64,000 bases of DNA, from positions 1 through 64,000 of the IMG/VR virus record IMGVR_UViG_3300044617_001255; one strand, 5' to 3'. The first letter of the stretch is position 1. Every line of letters begins with the position of its first letter. Of the stretch, positions 1-6,670 are shown one piece after another. The DNA comes from a virus. Position numbers and translations under genes: made by a program. The notes beneath the pieces were generated by a model. That model was not told where the DNA came from. It saw only the letters and a program-made list of their open reading frames with translations, and did not search any database.

Positions 1-641
1 TCTTTATATGAAATCCATTTTTTATTTTTTGCATCCACTGTTGTATTTGTAGTAATCCAACATTTATCCCATTGATAAAATAAAGATTTACATGGAGCAT
101 ACACATTTAAATTTGGAATTACTTCTTTTGCGTAACCAACATCTAATGGTATTTTTCTATTAATTGTACTATTAGAATTATTAATAAATGTTTCAATTGC
201 TTTTTGATTTAAAAATATCATTGCGTGCGTTCCGAGGCAATGTTTTAGTTTAATCCAATTATCATTATAAAATTCACAATAAAAATCAACACCTAAATCT
301 TTCCATGAACCTGCAGTAGAAATACCCATGTAAATTACATCAGCATCATCTGGAACACTTATTTTTCCTTCTGTCACATACTCACTATACCAAATTGTTG
401 GTTTTGCATCATCTTCTAAAATAAATAGAGGTAAATTATTTTTATATTGAATCATCAAATCATGATGACTTTGACTACAACCATGATTAAAATCTCTTTT
501 TTTCGGTAATAATCTAGCAGAAAATCTCTCTATATTAGAATAGTTTAAGTTTGATATATTTTCTTCAAACTTATTTTTTCTGTTGGTATCTCTATCTAAA
601 TTAATGTATACCTTTTTAATACTACAAAGATCAATAATCAT
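1..641 (-). CDS. Glycosyltransferase family 25-like protein, 3' end off the window
   Basis: An open frame runs from an ATG at 641 to the window edge without a stop (213 codons seen). The N-terminus reads KKVYINLDRDTNRK, followed by a segment containing LFILEDDAKP. This resembles the opening (YxINLxxRxxR) and acidic ExD motif of family 25 (LPS-type) glycosyltransferases, which move sugars from nucleotide-sugar donors. The ATG overlaps the stop of the upstream gene (ATGA), so the two are probably translationally coupled. It heads a run of sugar-transfer genes that may decorate phage structures or alter the host surface. Acceptor and sugar cannot be told. Confidence 0.75.
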   Translation of the reverse strand, partial: MIIDLCSIKKVYINLDRDTNRKNKFEENISNLNYSNIERFSARLLPKKRDFNHGCSQSHHDLMIQYKNNLPLFILEDDAKPTIWYSEYVTEGKISVPDDADVIYMGISTAGSWKDLGVDFYCEFYNDNWIKLKHCLGTHAMIFLNQKAIETFINNSNSTINRKIPLDVGYAKEVIPNLNVYAPCKSLFYQWDKCWITTNTTVDAKNKKWISYK

Positions 642-1249
642 TTAACTTTCCCCTTTAGTCTACGACTAGCTTGTGTATGCTCTATTACTATTTCGTTTTC
701 TGGTTCGAACCATTTACAGTCAAATACTTTGCAATAACCTTGTGGAAGATTAAAAGTTTTCAATCCTTTATTGTCAAATTCTTCCCATACTTTCTGTAAA
801 CTTTGTTGTTCCCATACAGTTGGATTTGCTTCACTTTGCTTTTTCCATGCATGAATCAAATCTATTGCTATTTGAGTATTATTAAAGAATAATGTTCCAC
901 CAGCAAGTGCTTCATTTCCTCTGGACCAGGGTTTTAAGTGTGTATTTCTGGGTTGATTCCATACATTTGGAATCCAGTAACAAGCAAAATCATATTTCTC
1001 TAGTTCTTCAAATAGTTTTGGTTTTGCTTTAAATCTTGCATCTGCATCGGTCCATAGAATACCCATTTTGTATTCGTGAATTGAATTTAATATTACTTCT
1101 GCTTTCATTGTGCAATTATGAACCCATGATTTTTTGCTAGGCATTTCATATGATTTAAAAGATGTATCAAGAAATGCACTACAGGATTTTTTCCATTCTG
1201 AAGCTTCTTGAGTGTACTCTGGTGTATAAAAAGTTACTACGGTTATCAT
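638..1249 (-). CDS. Putative glycosyltransferase, first of two tandem paralogues
   Basis: 203 residues. The frame holds WVHNCTMKAEVI and ILWTDADARF; the second carries a DxD-like motif of the kind that binds nucleotide-sugar and metal in GT-A glycosyltransferases. Protein 1246-1869 has the same order of motifs (SWVKNCNYKATFI, VVWVDADGRF) and a similar WxQ(Q/W)xLQxxW stretch near the C-terminus, so the pair arose by duplication. Start and stop overlap with both neighbours by 4 bp. Substrate unknown. Confidence 0.7.
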   Translation of the reverse strand: MITVVTFYTPEYTQEASEWKKSCSAFLDTSFKSYEMPSKKSWVHNCTMKAEVILNSIHEYKMGILWTDADARFKAKPKLFEELEKYDFACYWIPNVWNQPRNTHLKPWSRGNEALAGGTLFFNNTQIAIDLIHAWKKQSEANPTVWEQQSLQKVWEEFDNKGLKTFNLPQGYCKVFDCKWFEPENEIVIEHTQASRRLKGKVK

Positions 1250-1869
1250 TCTTTCCTATTTACTTTCTGCATTACCGAAGCCAAATCATGCAACACAACT
1301 GCATTTCTGCTTCCATGTAACTTATCTATCTGGCAATATTCTCTTGGAAACCATTCAGTATCAGGTTGAACGTCTGCCCATGCTTGCTGTAGATTCCACT
1401 GATCCCAATTAGTTGGATGCTCTTGCCCAAGTTCAATCCATCTTTCTACCATTCTGCGAATGCTTTCACATGGTTCAAAAAGAAGAGTTCCGCTATTGAA
1501 CCAGATATTTCCAAGATTTTTAGGCCAATTTACTGGTAGTGAAATTGGTTCACGATCCACTTGTTTTCTTGTTGGTCCACCAGGTTCAGCACGAACCCCG
1601 AATGAAGCAGTAGTACTTTCAAGAAGATCTGGATATTTGCCAAATCTACCATCTGCGTCAACCCAAACTACTTTTTTATCATGCTTTGTTATGCAATCCA
1701 TTATGAAAGTTGCCTTATAATTGCAATTTTTTACCCAGGAACCCCTATCTTCAACTTGTCGTATGTCATAAGGTAAATTGAAATTCTTGCAAGATTCAAT
1801 CAGTCTTTCTGCCATTTTCTGATAAATGTTCTTTGGAGTAAAAAAAGACACTACTATTATTTCTGCCAT
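1246..1869 (-). CDS. Putative glycosyltransferase, second of two tandem paralogues
   Basis: 207 residues, with the same architecture as the downstream gene at 638-1249: an N-terminal beta strand (EIIVVSFFTP), a GSWVKNCNYKA motif, a DADGR acidic motif around residue 72 and a C-terminal WNLQQAWAD motif. Divergence is high enough that the two probably use different acceptors. The start overlaps the 3' end of the DUF115-like gene. A GT-A type nucleotide-diphospho-sugar transferase is the best guess. Confidence 0.7.
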   Translation of the reverse strand: MAEIIVVSFFTPKNIYQKMAERLIESCKNFNLPYDIRQVEDRGSWVKNCNYKATFIMDCITKHDKKVVWVDADGRFGKYPDLLESTTASFGVRAEPGGPTRKQVDREPISLPVNWPKNLGNIWFNSGTLLFEPCESIRRMVERWIELGQEHPTNWDQWNLQQAWADVQPDTEWFPREYCQIDKLHGSRNAVVLHDLASVMQKVNRKE

Positions 1870-2885
1870 GGCATATTCCTTTTGGATCTTTCAAGACGCA
1901 TTTGCCGTATTGTTCTTCTATCGTGAATAACTTTCTCTTCTTTTTTTTCAATTATTTGTTTTGACTGACTACCTAATATTTTTTCTCTGTATTCCTGTCT
2001 TTTTTTCTTTTCTTGAATTATTCTTTTTCTTAAAGAATTTCTTTTTTGCTCATCTATTGATGGTTCTTTAATTTTTACTATATTTTGTTTTTCTACACTA
2101 TCTCTTGGTTGTATTCTTACATTATTTTGTCTTTTTATTTCTCTTTTTATTCTTGGTATATTTGTTACATTTGATACAACATTTACCTTCATGGAACTTT
2201 GTATGCATTCATAATCATAAATATTTAGATCATAATCTTGAAGTTCAAATGTCTCTTGATTAAAGGCAGGAACAAATGATTCAAATACTGGTCCACATTT
2301 CCAAGAATACCACTCAAATCCACGTTTTAGAGCATATGGATACCATTCTTTTAATGTAGACTCTGCTTGATTTAAACTTTTTAAATAATTTGATGACTTT
2401 TTCTTATCATTATTATTCATTTCATATGCATATTTTTCATCTGGACTTTTTGCAGAAAGATCATTTCCTGCAAATATTAAAGTCTTGATTCCAAGATAAT
2501 GAAGAACTTGTATTGCAAATGTTATTGATTTATGTGGTCCACGAATAAAGTCACTATTTTGAGTAAACAAATCTGTTTCAAGATAATTTGTCTTGTTTGA
2601 TGTTCTATAATTGCAAACCACTATATTTGTATTTGAATTTCTTTCATTCTTATTTGATGGTATAAATTTTAGTATTTTAGAATTTTCGTTTGCTCTTTTG
2701 CCTTCTTCTCCATGCATATCATTCAATCTATCAGCATAAATCCATATATGTGGATTTGGAATATAACGAATTGCTGTGCTTATTGCAACCACAGGAAGTC
2801 CAAGACTGAATACATCTACGTTTCTAATAGATGGACCTGAACAGGCAACAACTGCTTTATCTATTGGGTAACATTTCTCGTTCAT
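1857..2885 (-). CDS. DUF115/MptE-like Rossmann protein with basic coiled-coil tail
   Basis: 342 residues. The N-terminus (VVACSGPSIRNVD, then VVAISTAIRYIPNPHIWIYAD) resembles the DUF115 / motility-accessory or MptE-like fold, whose glycine-rich start is often written CxGPSL. GIKTLIFAGNDLS near residue 140 fits the second half of such a fold. From about residue 235 the protein becomes very rich in Lys, Arg, Glu and Gln and probably forms a helical or disordered tail not usual for this family. Members are often found among glycosylation genes, as here. The start overlaps the exonuclease gene by 29 bp. Confidence 0.6.
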   Translation of the reverse strand: MNEKCYPIDKAVVACSGPSIRNVDVFSLGLPVVAISTAIRYIPNPHIWIYADRLNDMHGEEGKRANENSKILKFIPSNKNERNSNTNIVVCNYRTSNKTNYLETDLFTQNSDFIRGPHKSITFAIQVLHYLGIKTLIFAGNDLSAKSPDEKYAYEMNNNDKKKSSNYLKSLNQAESTLKEWYPYALKRGFEWYSWKCGPVFESFVPAFNQETFELQDYDLNIYDYECIQSSMKVNVVSNVTNIPRIKREIKRQNNVRIQPRDSVEKQNIVKIKEPSIDEQKRNSLRKRIIQEKKKRQEYREKILGSQSKQIIEKKEEKVIHDRRTIRQMRLERSKRNMPWQK

Positions 2886-3516
2886 ATTTTTTTATTGATT
2901 CATATAAATTTTTGACATGATCAATCGGATTCTCTTGGAATACATTCACACTTCCATCTTCGCATGACATCAATATTGCAACATTATTTATTTGAACACC
3001 AGTTCTCTCTTTACACATTATTGCATATGCCGTTGCTTGCATGAAATATTCCTTGATGTCAGAGTAATGCTTTTCTCTTGCTGCAGTTTTGAAATCTATT
3101 ACAGAAAGAACACCATTGTATTCTGCTATGCAATCTACTCTTCCTGCAAGACGAAGAGTAGATGACCACAAAGGCATTTCTTGACATCTTATGTTGTTTA
3201 TCTTATTAATTTCTGGAAGAATTTGTTGATATAACATTGATTCGTAGTATGAATATTTTTTTACATCTACTTCAGTATTATTCAAATAATCCTCTATCAT
3301 TTTATGAAAATTTGTTCCTCGCTTGACTGCTCTTTCTGCTCTTTCTGGATTATTCTTTCTCCATTCTGCAAAGAACTGTCTTTTTTCATAACCTGTTACA
3401 GAAGTTACAGAAGGATATAATTCCCCGGTAGGAATTTTATAAAAACGATTTCCGTTTGTTTCTTCTGTTATAAGATCTGGTTGCTTATCGAAAGGTACAT
3501 GTATAAATGAATGCAA
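2857..3516 (-). CDS. PD-(D/E)XK exonuclease
   Basis: 219 residues, read from a TTG at 3516 that has AAGGAG 6 nt upstream. The core is LAGRVDCIAEYNGVLSVIDF followed at once by KTA; GRVD and the DFK triad are the metal-binding residues of the PD-(D/E)XK (Cas4/RecB/MGME1-like) nuclease fold. YPSVTSVTG and the HKMIEDYLN helix are also typical of phage and mitochondrial single-strand exonucleases of this group, and similar proteins occur in T4-like marine phages. Likely role: DNA end processing in recombination, repair or host DNA breakdown. Confidence 0.85.
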   Translation of the reverse strand: MHSFIHVPFDKQPDLITEETNGNRFYKIPTGELYPSVTSVTGYEKRQFFAEWRKNNPERAERAVKRGTNFHKMIEDYLNNTEVDVKKYSYYESMLYQQILPEINKINNIRCQEMPLWSSTLRLAGRVDCIAEYNGVLSVIDFKTAAREKHYSDIKEYFMQATAYAIMCKERTGVQINNVAILMSCEDGSVNVFQENPIDHVKNLYESIKKYEREMLPNR

Positions 3517-3550
3517 ATTTCACTCCTTACGTTTACAGTATGTATCTGTA

Positions 3551-3588
3551 AAAATAAAGATGGATTCGGATTTCTCCGAATCCATCCA
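3551..3588 (-). terminator. Rho-independent terminator
   Basis: An 11-bp perfect stem, GATGGATTCGG pairing with CCGAATCCATC around a 6-nt loop, is followed on the minus strand by a T-rich run (rc of 3551-3560). It would end transcripts coming from the DksA-like gene, or attenuate those going into the exonuclease gene. Confidence 0.75.
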
Positions 3589-3674
3589 CTATAACGGTCA
3601 GAAGGTAGCGAAATTACTTGCCCGCATGAATGGCGTAATCGACGCCTCTCGGTAAGTGAATGTCTGACCACATA

Positions 3675-3682
3675 TATTTATA
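3675..3682 (-). promoter_or_regulatory. T4-type late promoter (TATAAATA)
   Basis: The minus strand reads TATAAATA at 3682-3675, the exact T4 late -10 element. The next features downstream are a 110-bp gene-free stretch, the terminator at 3551-3588 and the exonuclease gene. The promoter therefore makes either a short RNA or, after read-through, exonuclease mRNA. Confidence 0.5.
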
Positions 3683-3689
3683 TAATTTA

Positions 3690-3914
3690 TTATCTTGACC
3701 TACAAGAAATTCTTGCAGCCCTACGAAGATTTTCCTTATCTTCTGCGGGAATAATGACGATTTCTGGGGCTGTTTTATGATACCAGTCCATAAAGCCCTT
3801 ATAGGGCTTCACAGTTGAACATTTGACGCAAGTTGTGACGTTTGGAATGGCTTCAATACGACCTGCAGGAATGACAGTATTACACGACTCACAATGACGT
3901 TCAAAAACGCTCAT
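3690..3914 (-). CDS. DksA/TraR-type C4 zinc-finger protein
   Basis: 74 residues. CESCNTVIPAGRIEAIPNVT followed by TCVKC is the four-cysteine zinc finger of the DksA/TraR family (CxxC-x17-CxxC). The family binds in the secondary channel of RNA polymerase and changes promoter choice. The long coiled-coil of full DksA is missing; phage members are often this short. AAGGAG sits before the ATG, and the start lies inside the end of the upstream gene. A role in modifying host transcription is an inference. Confidence 0.8.
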   Translation of the reverse strand: MSVFERHCESCNTVIPAGRIEAIPNVTTCVKCSTVKPYKGFMDWYHKTAPEIVIIPAEDKENLRRAARISCRSR

Positions 3915-4089
3915 AACTCTCCTTGATCATCTTACGCTGAATGACATAAAGACCATCAATTGCAGCCTTTCGTTCCTTGTGCGTTTTACGACCATAGCAA
4001 CGTCTAGGTTGAGCAATTGCATGACGATAAGAGGCAGATCCCTGACGTTCTGCCTCTTGATCAATACTATCCCAAATTCTCTTAGCCAT
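3901..4089 (-). CDS. Small basic protein, function unknown; predicted leaderless mRNA
   Basis: 62 residues, rich in Arg, Lys and Gln; no family recognised. It is the first gene behind a near-consensus promoter whose TACAAT ends 6 bp before the ATG, so transcription should start at the A of the ATG. It overlaps the zinc-finger gene, suggesting one transcription unit. Confidence 0.65.
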   Translation of the reverse strand: MAKRIWDSIDQEAERQGSASYRHAIAQPRRCYGRKTHKERKAAIDGLYVIQRKMIKESYERF

Positions 4090-4095
4090 GACACT

Positions 4096-4123
4096 ATTGT
4101 ATCATATTGCTATGAGATGTCAA
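4096..4123 (-). promoter_or_regulatory. Sigma70-type promoter, leaderless
   Basis: The minus strand has TTGACA (4123-4118), a 16-bp spacer and TACAAT (4101-4096), then 6 bp to the ATG at 4089. Same geometry as the promoters of the GC-rich region. Confidence 0.8.
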
Positions 4124-4263
4124 GTTTTGGATTGAGAAAGATCTTTTTTTATTTTTTGAATAAGATCAGTTCTTATCTTTTCATCTATTTTTTTGCCTTG
4201 CTTTTTCAATTCTGCAAGTTTGACAAAAAGATATTTTTTAATAAGTTCTTCTATATCTTTCAT
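4120..4263 (-). CDS. Small lysine-rich protein
   Basis: 47 residues from the ATG at 4263, which overlaps the TGA of the upstream gene (ATGA). Earlier starts in the frame would lie deep inside that gene and are not used. The product is a charged helix (KDIEELIKKYLFVKLAELKK...). No family recognised. Confidence 0.55.
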   Translation of the reverse strand: MKDIEELIKKYLFVKLAELKKQGKKIDEKIRTDLIQKIKKDLSQSKT

Positions 4264-4538
4264 AAAATTGTATTTTCTACAATTATTCCCATTACAATAT
4301 CGCTTATTTTGCAATTTGAAATTAAAGACTTCTTTGCAAGACTCATAAGAATTTGTTTTGAACTTTCAGAATTATCAAAATATAATGTTATACTGAAAGA
4401 ATCGCTATCAACATCATATTCTTTTTGCTCTTCGTTTTCTTTTGGTTGTTGTTGAATGTTTTCAAGATTTTTCTTTATGTTTTCAATTACCGATTGCATG
4501 TATTCATGATCAAAATTTTCAGGCATTGTATTCTCCAA
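4260..4538 (-). CDS. Hypothetical acidic protein
   Basis: 92 residues, acidic and Gln/Asn-rich in the middle (PKENEEQKEYDVDSDS), with a predicted alpha/beta C-terminal half. No family recognised. It is preceded by a T4-type late promoter that lies inside a terminator, so it is probably expressed late. Confidence 0.6.
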   Translation of the reverse strand: MENTMPENFDHEYMQSVIENIKKNLENIQQQPKENEEQKEYDVDSDSFSITLYFDNSESSKQILMSLAKKSLISNCKISDIVMGIIVENTIL

Positions 4539-4542
4539 TAAA

Positions 4543-4580
4543 AAAATAAAGAGGTGGTTTTAGCCACCTCTTTATTTATA
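4543..4580 (-). terminator. Terminator with embedded T4 late promoter
   Basis: Plus-strand arms 4543-4556 and 4564-4577 form a stem (AAATAAAGAGGTGG with CCACCTCTTTATTT) followed on the minus strand by T residues; it ends the HTH gene transcript. TATAAATA at 4580-4573 (minus) overlaps the 5' arm. RNA started from it near 4567 would lack that arm and would not be terminated. Confidence 0.7.
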
Positions 4581-4599
4581 CTCGCTACCTTCTTGAGTA

Positions 4600-4878
4600 T
4601 CAGCGAATTGCGTAACGGCTACCGTTTGCGCGGAATCCGTAACGACGACGACCTGGATGCACATCTCGCATACCATAGCAGGTCTTGCCGCTTGCAGTCG
4701 TCTCACGAACAATCTGCCAGTTTCCGTACTCCGTAACTACCTCACGAATATCACTCATGGTAGCACGAAGATTACGGACACCAAAGCGAGCCCGAGCCTG
4801 ATCTGGAGTCAGGGTACGACCATTTGCTAGGTAGTTGATTACCTTGCGCATCTTGCTCATATTACGTGTCATTGTCAT
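4600..4878 (-). CDS. Helix-turn-helix protein
   Basis: 92 residues. The segment VINYLANGRTLTPDQARARF, then GVRNLRATMSDIREVV, matches the phage winged-HTH pattern in which a TxxQAxxxFGxxx helix is followed by LxxxIxxLR. The C-terminal part (GKTCYGMRDVHPGRRRYGF) would form the wing. It is the last gene of the tRNA transcription unit and is preceded by a pseudoknot-forming leader, with GAGG 10 nt before the ATG. Target unknown. Confidence 0.65.
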   Translation of the reverse strand: MTMTRNMSKMRKVINYLANGRTLTPDQARARFGVRNLRATMSDIREVVTEYGNWQIVRETTASGKTCYGMRDVHPGRRRYGFRANGSRYAIR

Positions 4879-4893
4879 AACTAGTTACCTCAA

Positions 4894-4948
4894 TGATGCT
4901 TCTCACTAAAAAGTTTTTGAAATTAAGCATCAAACATTTCAAAAACTT
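4894..4948 (-). promoter_or_regulatory. H-type pseudoknot in the 5' leader of the HTH gene
   Basis: Plus-strand order: TGATGCTT (4894-4901), AAGTTTTTGAAAT (4911-4923), AAGCATCA (4925-4932), ATTTCAAAAACTT (4936-4948). Segments 1/3 and 2/4 are perfect reverse complements (8 and 13 bp) and interleave, which is the definition of an H-type pseudoknot. It lies between the tRNA cluster and the HTH gene; the 8-bp stem ends a few nt from the ribosome site. Confidence 0.65.
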
Positions 4949-4955
4949 ACGTTAG

Positions 4956-5029
4956 TAGCGCGAGTGGGATTCGAACCCACACATAAAAGCATTTTGAATA
5001 CTCCGACTCTGCCGTTGGTCTACCGCGCT
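4956..5029 (-). tRNA. tRNA with anticodon CAA (Leu by code), class I shape
   Basis: 74 nt. Acceptor AGCGCGG/TCGCGCT (one G-T pair) plus A73; D stem GAC/GTC; anticodon stem GAGTA/TGCTT with loop TTCAAAA; T arm GTGGG-TTCGAAT-CCCAC. Anticodon CAA would read TTG (Leu), yet the variable loop is only 6 nt whereas leucine tRNAs normally have a long arm. The amino acid is therefore uncertain. Confidence 0.8.
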
Positions 5030-5034
5030 TACAA

Positions 5035-5119
5035 TGGGAATGGTGGGAATCGAACCCACATGGTTTTTAAAACCGACAGATTTTAAGTCTGTTGCGTCTG
5101 CCTATTCCGCCACAGTCCC
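5035..5119 (-). tRNA. tRNA-Leu (TAA)
   Basis: 85 nt, class II with a long variable arm. Acceptor GGGACTG/CATTCCC with one C-T mismatch; anticodon stem ACAGA/TCTGT with loop CTTAAAA; T arm GTGGG-TTCGATT-CCCAC; discriminator A. Confidence 0.92.
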
Positions 5120-5130
5120 ATATTTAACAA

Positions 5131-5202
5131 AGCGGATGATCGGATTCGAACCGATGGCGATCTGCTTGGAAGGCAGACATTCTACCACTGAATTACACCC
5201 GC
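5131..5202 (-). tRNA. tRNA-Gly (TCC)
   Basis: 72 nt. Acceptor GCGGGTG/CATCCGC, anticodon stem TCTGC/GCAGA with loop CTTCCAA, T arm ATCGG-TTCGAAT-CCGAT, discriminator T. Confidence 0.92.
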
Positions 5203-5205
5203 AAG

Positions 5206-5279
5206 TACTCCCACTGGGAATCGAACCCAGAGTCTTCGCCTTGAAAGGGCGGTGATTTAGCCAGTTAATCTATGGGAGC
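5206..5279 (-). tRNA. tRNA-Glu (TTC)
   Basis: 74 nt. Acceptor GCTCCCA/TGGGAGT plus A, anticodon loop CTTTCAA in a CCGCC/GGCGA stem (one mismatch at its base), T arm CTGGG-TTCGATT-CCCAG. Confidence 0.9.
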
Positions 5280-5280
5280 A

Positions 5281-5307
5281 GGAAAACCCCATTACTTTGC
5301 CCGGGGT
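5281..5307 (-). terminator. Possible short terminator or processing hairpin
   Basis: On the minus strand ACCCC and GGGGT pair around a 12-13 nt loop and are followed by TTTTCC, between the 29-codon gene and tRNA-Glu. The stem is short, so attenuation or tRNA processing is as likely as full termination. Confidence 0.4.
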
Positions 5308-5328
5308 CCAGGCGGATCTCAGCTGATC

Positions 5329-5418
5329 CTAGCGTCTTGCAAGGGCTCTTGCCCTTCTCATTTTGCTTCCAACCTTACGACGGCGTTTGAATTTTCTGTG
5401 TGCGGTTTTACGAGACAT
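5329..5418 (-). CDS. 29-residue Arg/Lys-rich peptide
   Basis: ATG at 5418 to TAG at 5329. The product starts MSRKTAHRKFKRRRKVGSKM and ends RRARALARR, so about half of its residues are basic. The start lies 11 bp inside the 3' end of the SpoU gene, a usual spacing for coupled phage genes. The composition suits an RNA- or ribosome-binding peptide and is loosely like small AURKAIP1/COX24-type basic proteins, but that resemblance is weak. It lies between the RNA methylase and the tRNAs. Confidence 0.55.
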   Translation of the reverse strand: MSRKTAHRKFKRRRKVGSKMRRARALARR

Positions 5419-5962
5419 TGCACTTTACCTTTCGACAATAATCATACATTGCGATACCCGATGCAGTTCCAACATTCAGACTTCTTACTGATCCATACTG
5501 CGTAATATACACGATATCATCGCACTTGTCAAGAACATTCTGCGGAATTCCTTTCTGCTCCTCACCAAAAATCATGAGAGTATGAGCATCATCTGACCAA
5601 TCATAAGTCTCAACAGGAACAGAAGAAGAAATATTATCAAACCCAACAACACGAAGATTCGAATGATTATTCTTAAGATCCATGATATAATCTTCCAGAT
5701 CATCAATAGTCTTTACATGTTGGAACCTAGTATATAGATGAGTCCCAACAGTGCCACGCCTATCGTAACGCTTGTTCCCGTAAATAACCACCTTTTCAGC
5801 AAGGAAAGCATTCGCATTTCGTATAACAGTAGCAATGTTAAAATCATTCCCAAGATTACAGCAAAGAACTGTAAAATTATTTCTTTTACTATCCAGATCT
5901 GCAATGATTGCATCATGATCCCAATAATGATAAAAGTCGATGATGTTACGTGTCTCTTCCAT
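5408..5962 (-). CDS. SpoU/TrmH-family RNA 2'-O-methyltransferase
   Basis: 184 residues carrying all three SPOUT motifs: NDFNIATVIRNANAF (motif 1, with the catalytic Arg), MIFGEEQKGIP (motif 2) and YITQYGSVRSLNVGTASGIA (motif 3, the trefoil-knot AdoMet site). The family methylates ribose 2'-OH in tRNA or rRNA using AdoMet. A place inside the tRNA cluster points to phage tRNAs, or host tRNAs, as substrate. It lies 3 bp from the tRNA-like gene upstream and shares its promoter. Confidence 0.9.
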   Translation of the reverse strand: MEETRNIIDFYHYWDHDAIIADLDSKRNNFTVLCCNLGNDFNIATVIRNANAFLAEKVVIYGNKRYDRRGTVGTHLYTRFQHVKTIDDLEDYIMDLKNNHSNLRVVGFDNISSSVPVETYDWSDDAHTLMIFGEEQKGIPQNVLDKCDDIVYITQYGSVRSLNVGTASGIAMYDYCRKVKCNVS

Positions 5963-5964
5963 AA

Positions 5965-6035
5965 TACGCGGTTCAGGTGCTGCCCCTGAATGAGCCGATT
6001 ATAAGTCGGCCTGCGAAGCTGTCCGCCCACCGCGC
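5965..6035 (-). tRNA. tRNA-like RNA, anticodon TAT (Ile), unusual T loop
   Basis: 71 nt. Acceptor GCGCGGT/ACCGCGT (G-T first pair) plus A; anticodon stem GCCGA/TCGGC with loop CTTATAA; T stem TCAGG/CCTGA, but its loop is GGCAGCA instead of TTCRANN, and the D arm is short. Strong promoter immediately upstream and a place among tRNAs support a real RNA. Anticodon TAT would read ATA. It could also be a decayed tRNA. Confidence 0.55.
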
Positions 6036-6045
6036 AAGTGCGTTC

Positions 6046-6073
6046 ATTATACCGTATCCTGCTCGTTTGTCAA
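6046..6073 (-). promoter_or_regulatory. Consensus sigma70 promoter of the tRNA/SpoU unit
   Basis: The minus strand reads TTGACA (6073-6068), 16 bp, TATAAT (6051-6046): a perfect consensus. It lies 10 bp before the tRNA-like gene and overlaps the stop of the upstream gene. Confidence 0.9.
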
Positions 6074-6325
6074 GCCAGAAGTCTTGTAAAGAATACGACT
6101 TTTCTTGTTGTTGACATGACCAGATGGGCTCTTCATGAAGTAATTGCTCTTCTGACGATCTTCATCGTGACCAAGGCGATAATTTACAGATTCAATGCCA
6201 ATAATATTCATCTCCATTTTTGCAAGGCGATTATCAAAGCAAAAACGAATAATAGAATCTGCAGCACGAAGTGCTTCCTCTTCTGTGCCATCAATTGGAA
6301 TATCAATATGCAAACGATATGTCAT
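6047..6325 (-). CDS. Hypothetical protein
   Basis: 92 residues. The N-terminus (YRLHIDIPIDGTEEEALRAA) suggests a beta-alpha start; no family recognised. ATGA overlap with the upstream gene. The 3' end overlaps the promoter of the tRNA unit. Confidence 0.6.
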   Translation of the reverse strand: MTYRLHIDIPIDGTEEEALRAADSIIRFCFDNRLAKMEMNIIGIESVNYRLGHDEDRQKSNYFMKSPSGHVNNKKSRILYKTSGLTNEQDTV

Positions 6326-6660
6326 TTTTCTTCCTTTGTAAACTTTAGATCATCAGAACCATAAGGCCATCTACTGTCTTTGTCAATCAAATTCCTGATT
6401 ACCAATTCATCAAGAAATTCATCTATCATTAGAATAGATTCTTCGCTTATAGGCCACTCATTTTCAGGATAATTTTCATCCTTGCAATCTGGATCTTTCT
6501 TGCAATTTTTCATTTCACCAACTATAAGATCACCAATTTTTGCAATGTTACCAAGAATACCTAAAGTAGTTGCTGCCCGATAAAAGAGATATTTATCTGG
6601 TAGGTTTTCTGTAGTTTTTGCCATTTTACGCAACTCATAAATCATTTCAGAAATTTTCAT
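6322..6660 (-). CDS. Hypothetical protein
   Basis: 112 residues, mostly helical and acidic, with a CKKDPDCKDENYPENEWPI stretch that holds two cysteines. No family recognised. It sits between the deaminase-fold gene and 6047-6325 in one unit driven from 7132-7159. Confidence 0.6.
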   Translation of the reverse strand: MKISEMIYELRKMAKTTENLPDKYLFYRAATTLGILGNIAKIGDLIVGEMKNCKKDPDCKDENYPENEWPISEESILMIDEFLDELVIRNLIDKDSRWPYGSDDLKFTKEEK

Positions 6661-6670
6661 GGCATTCTCC

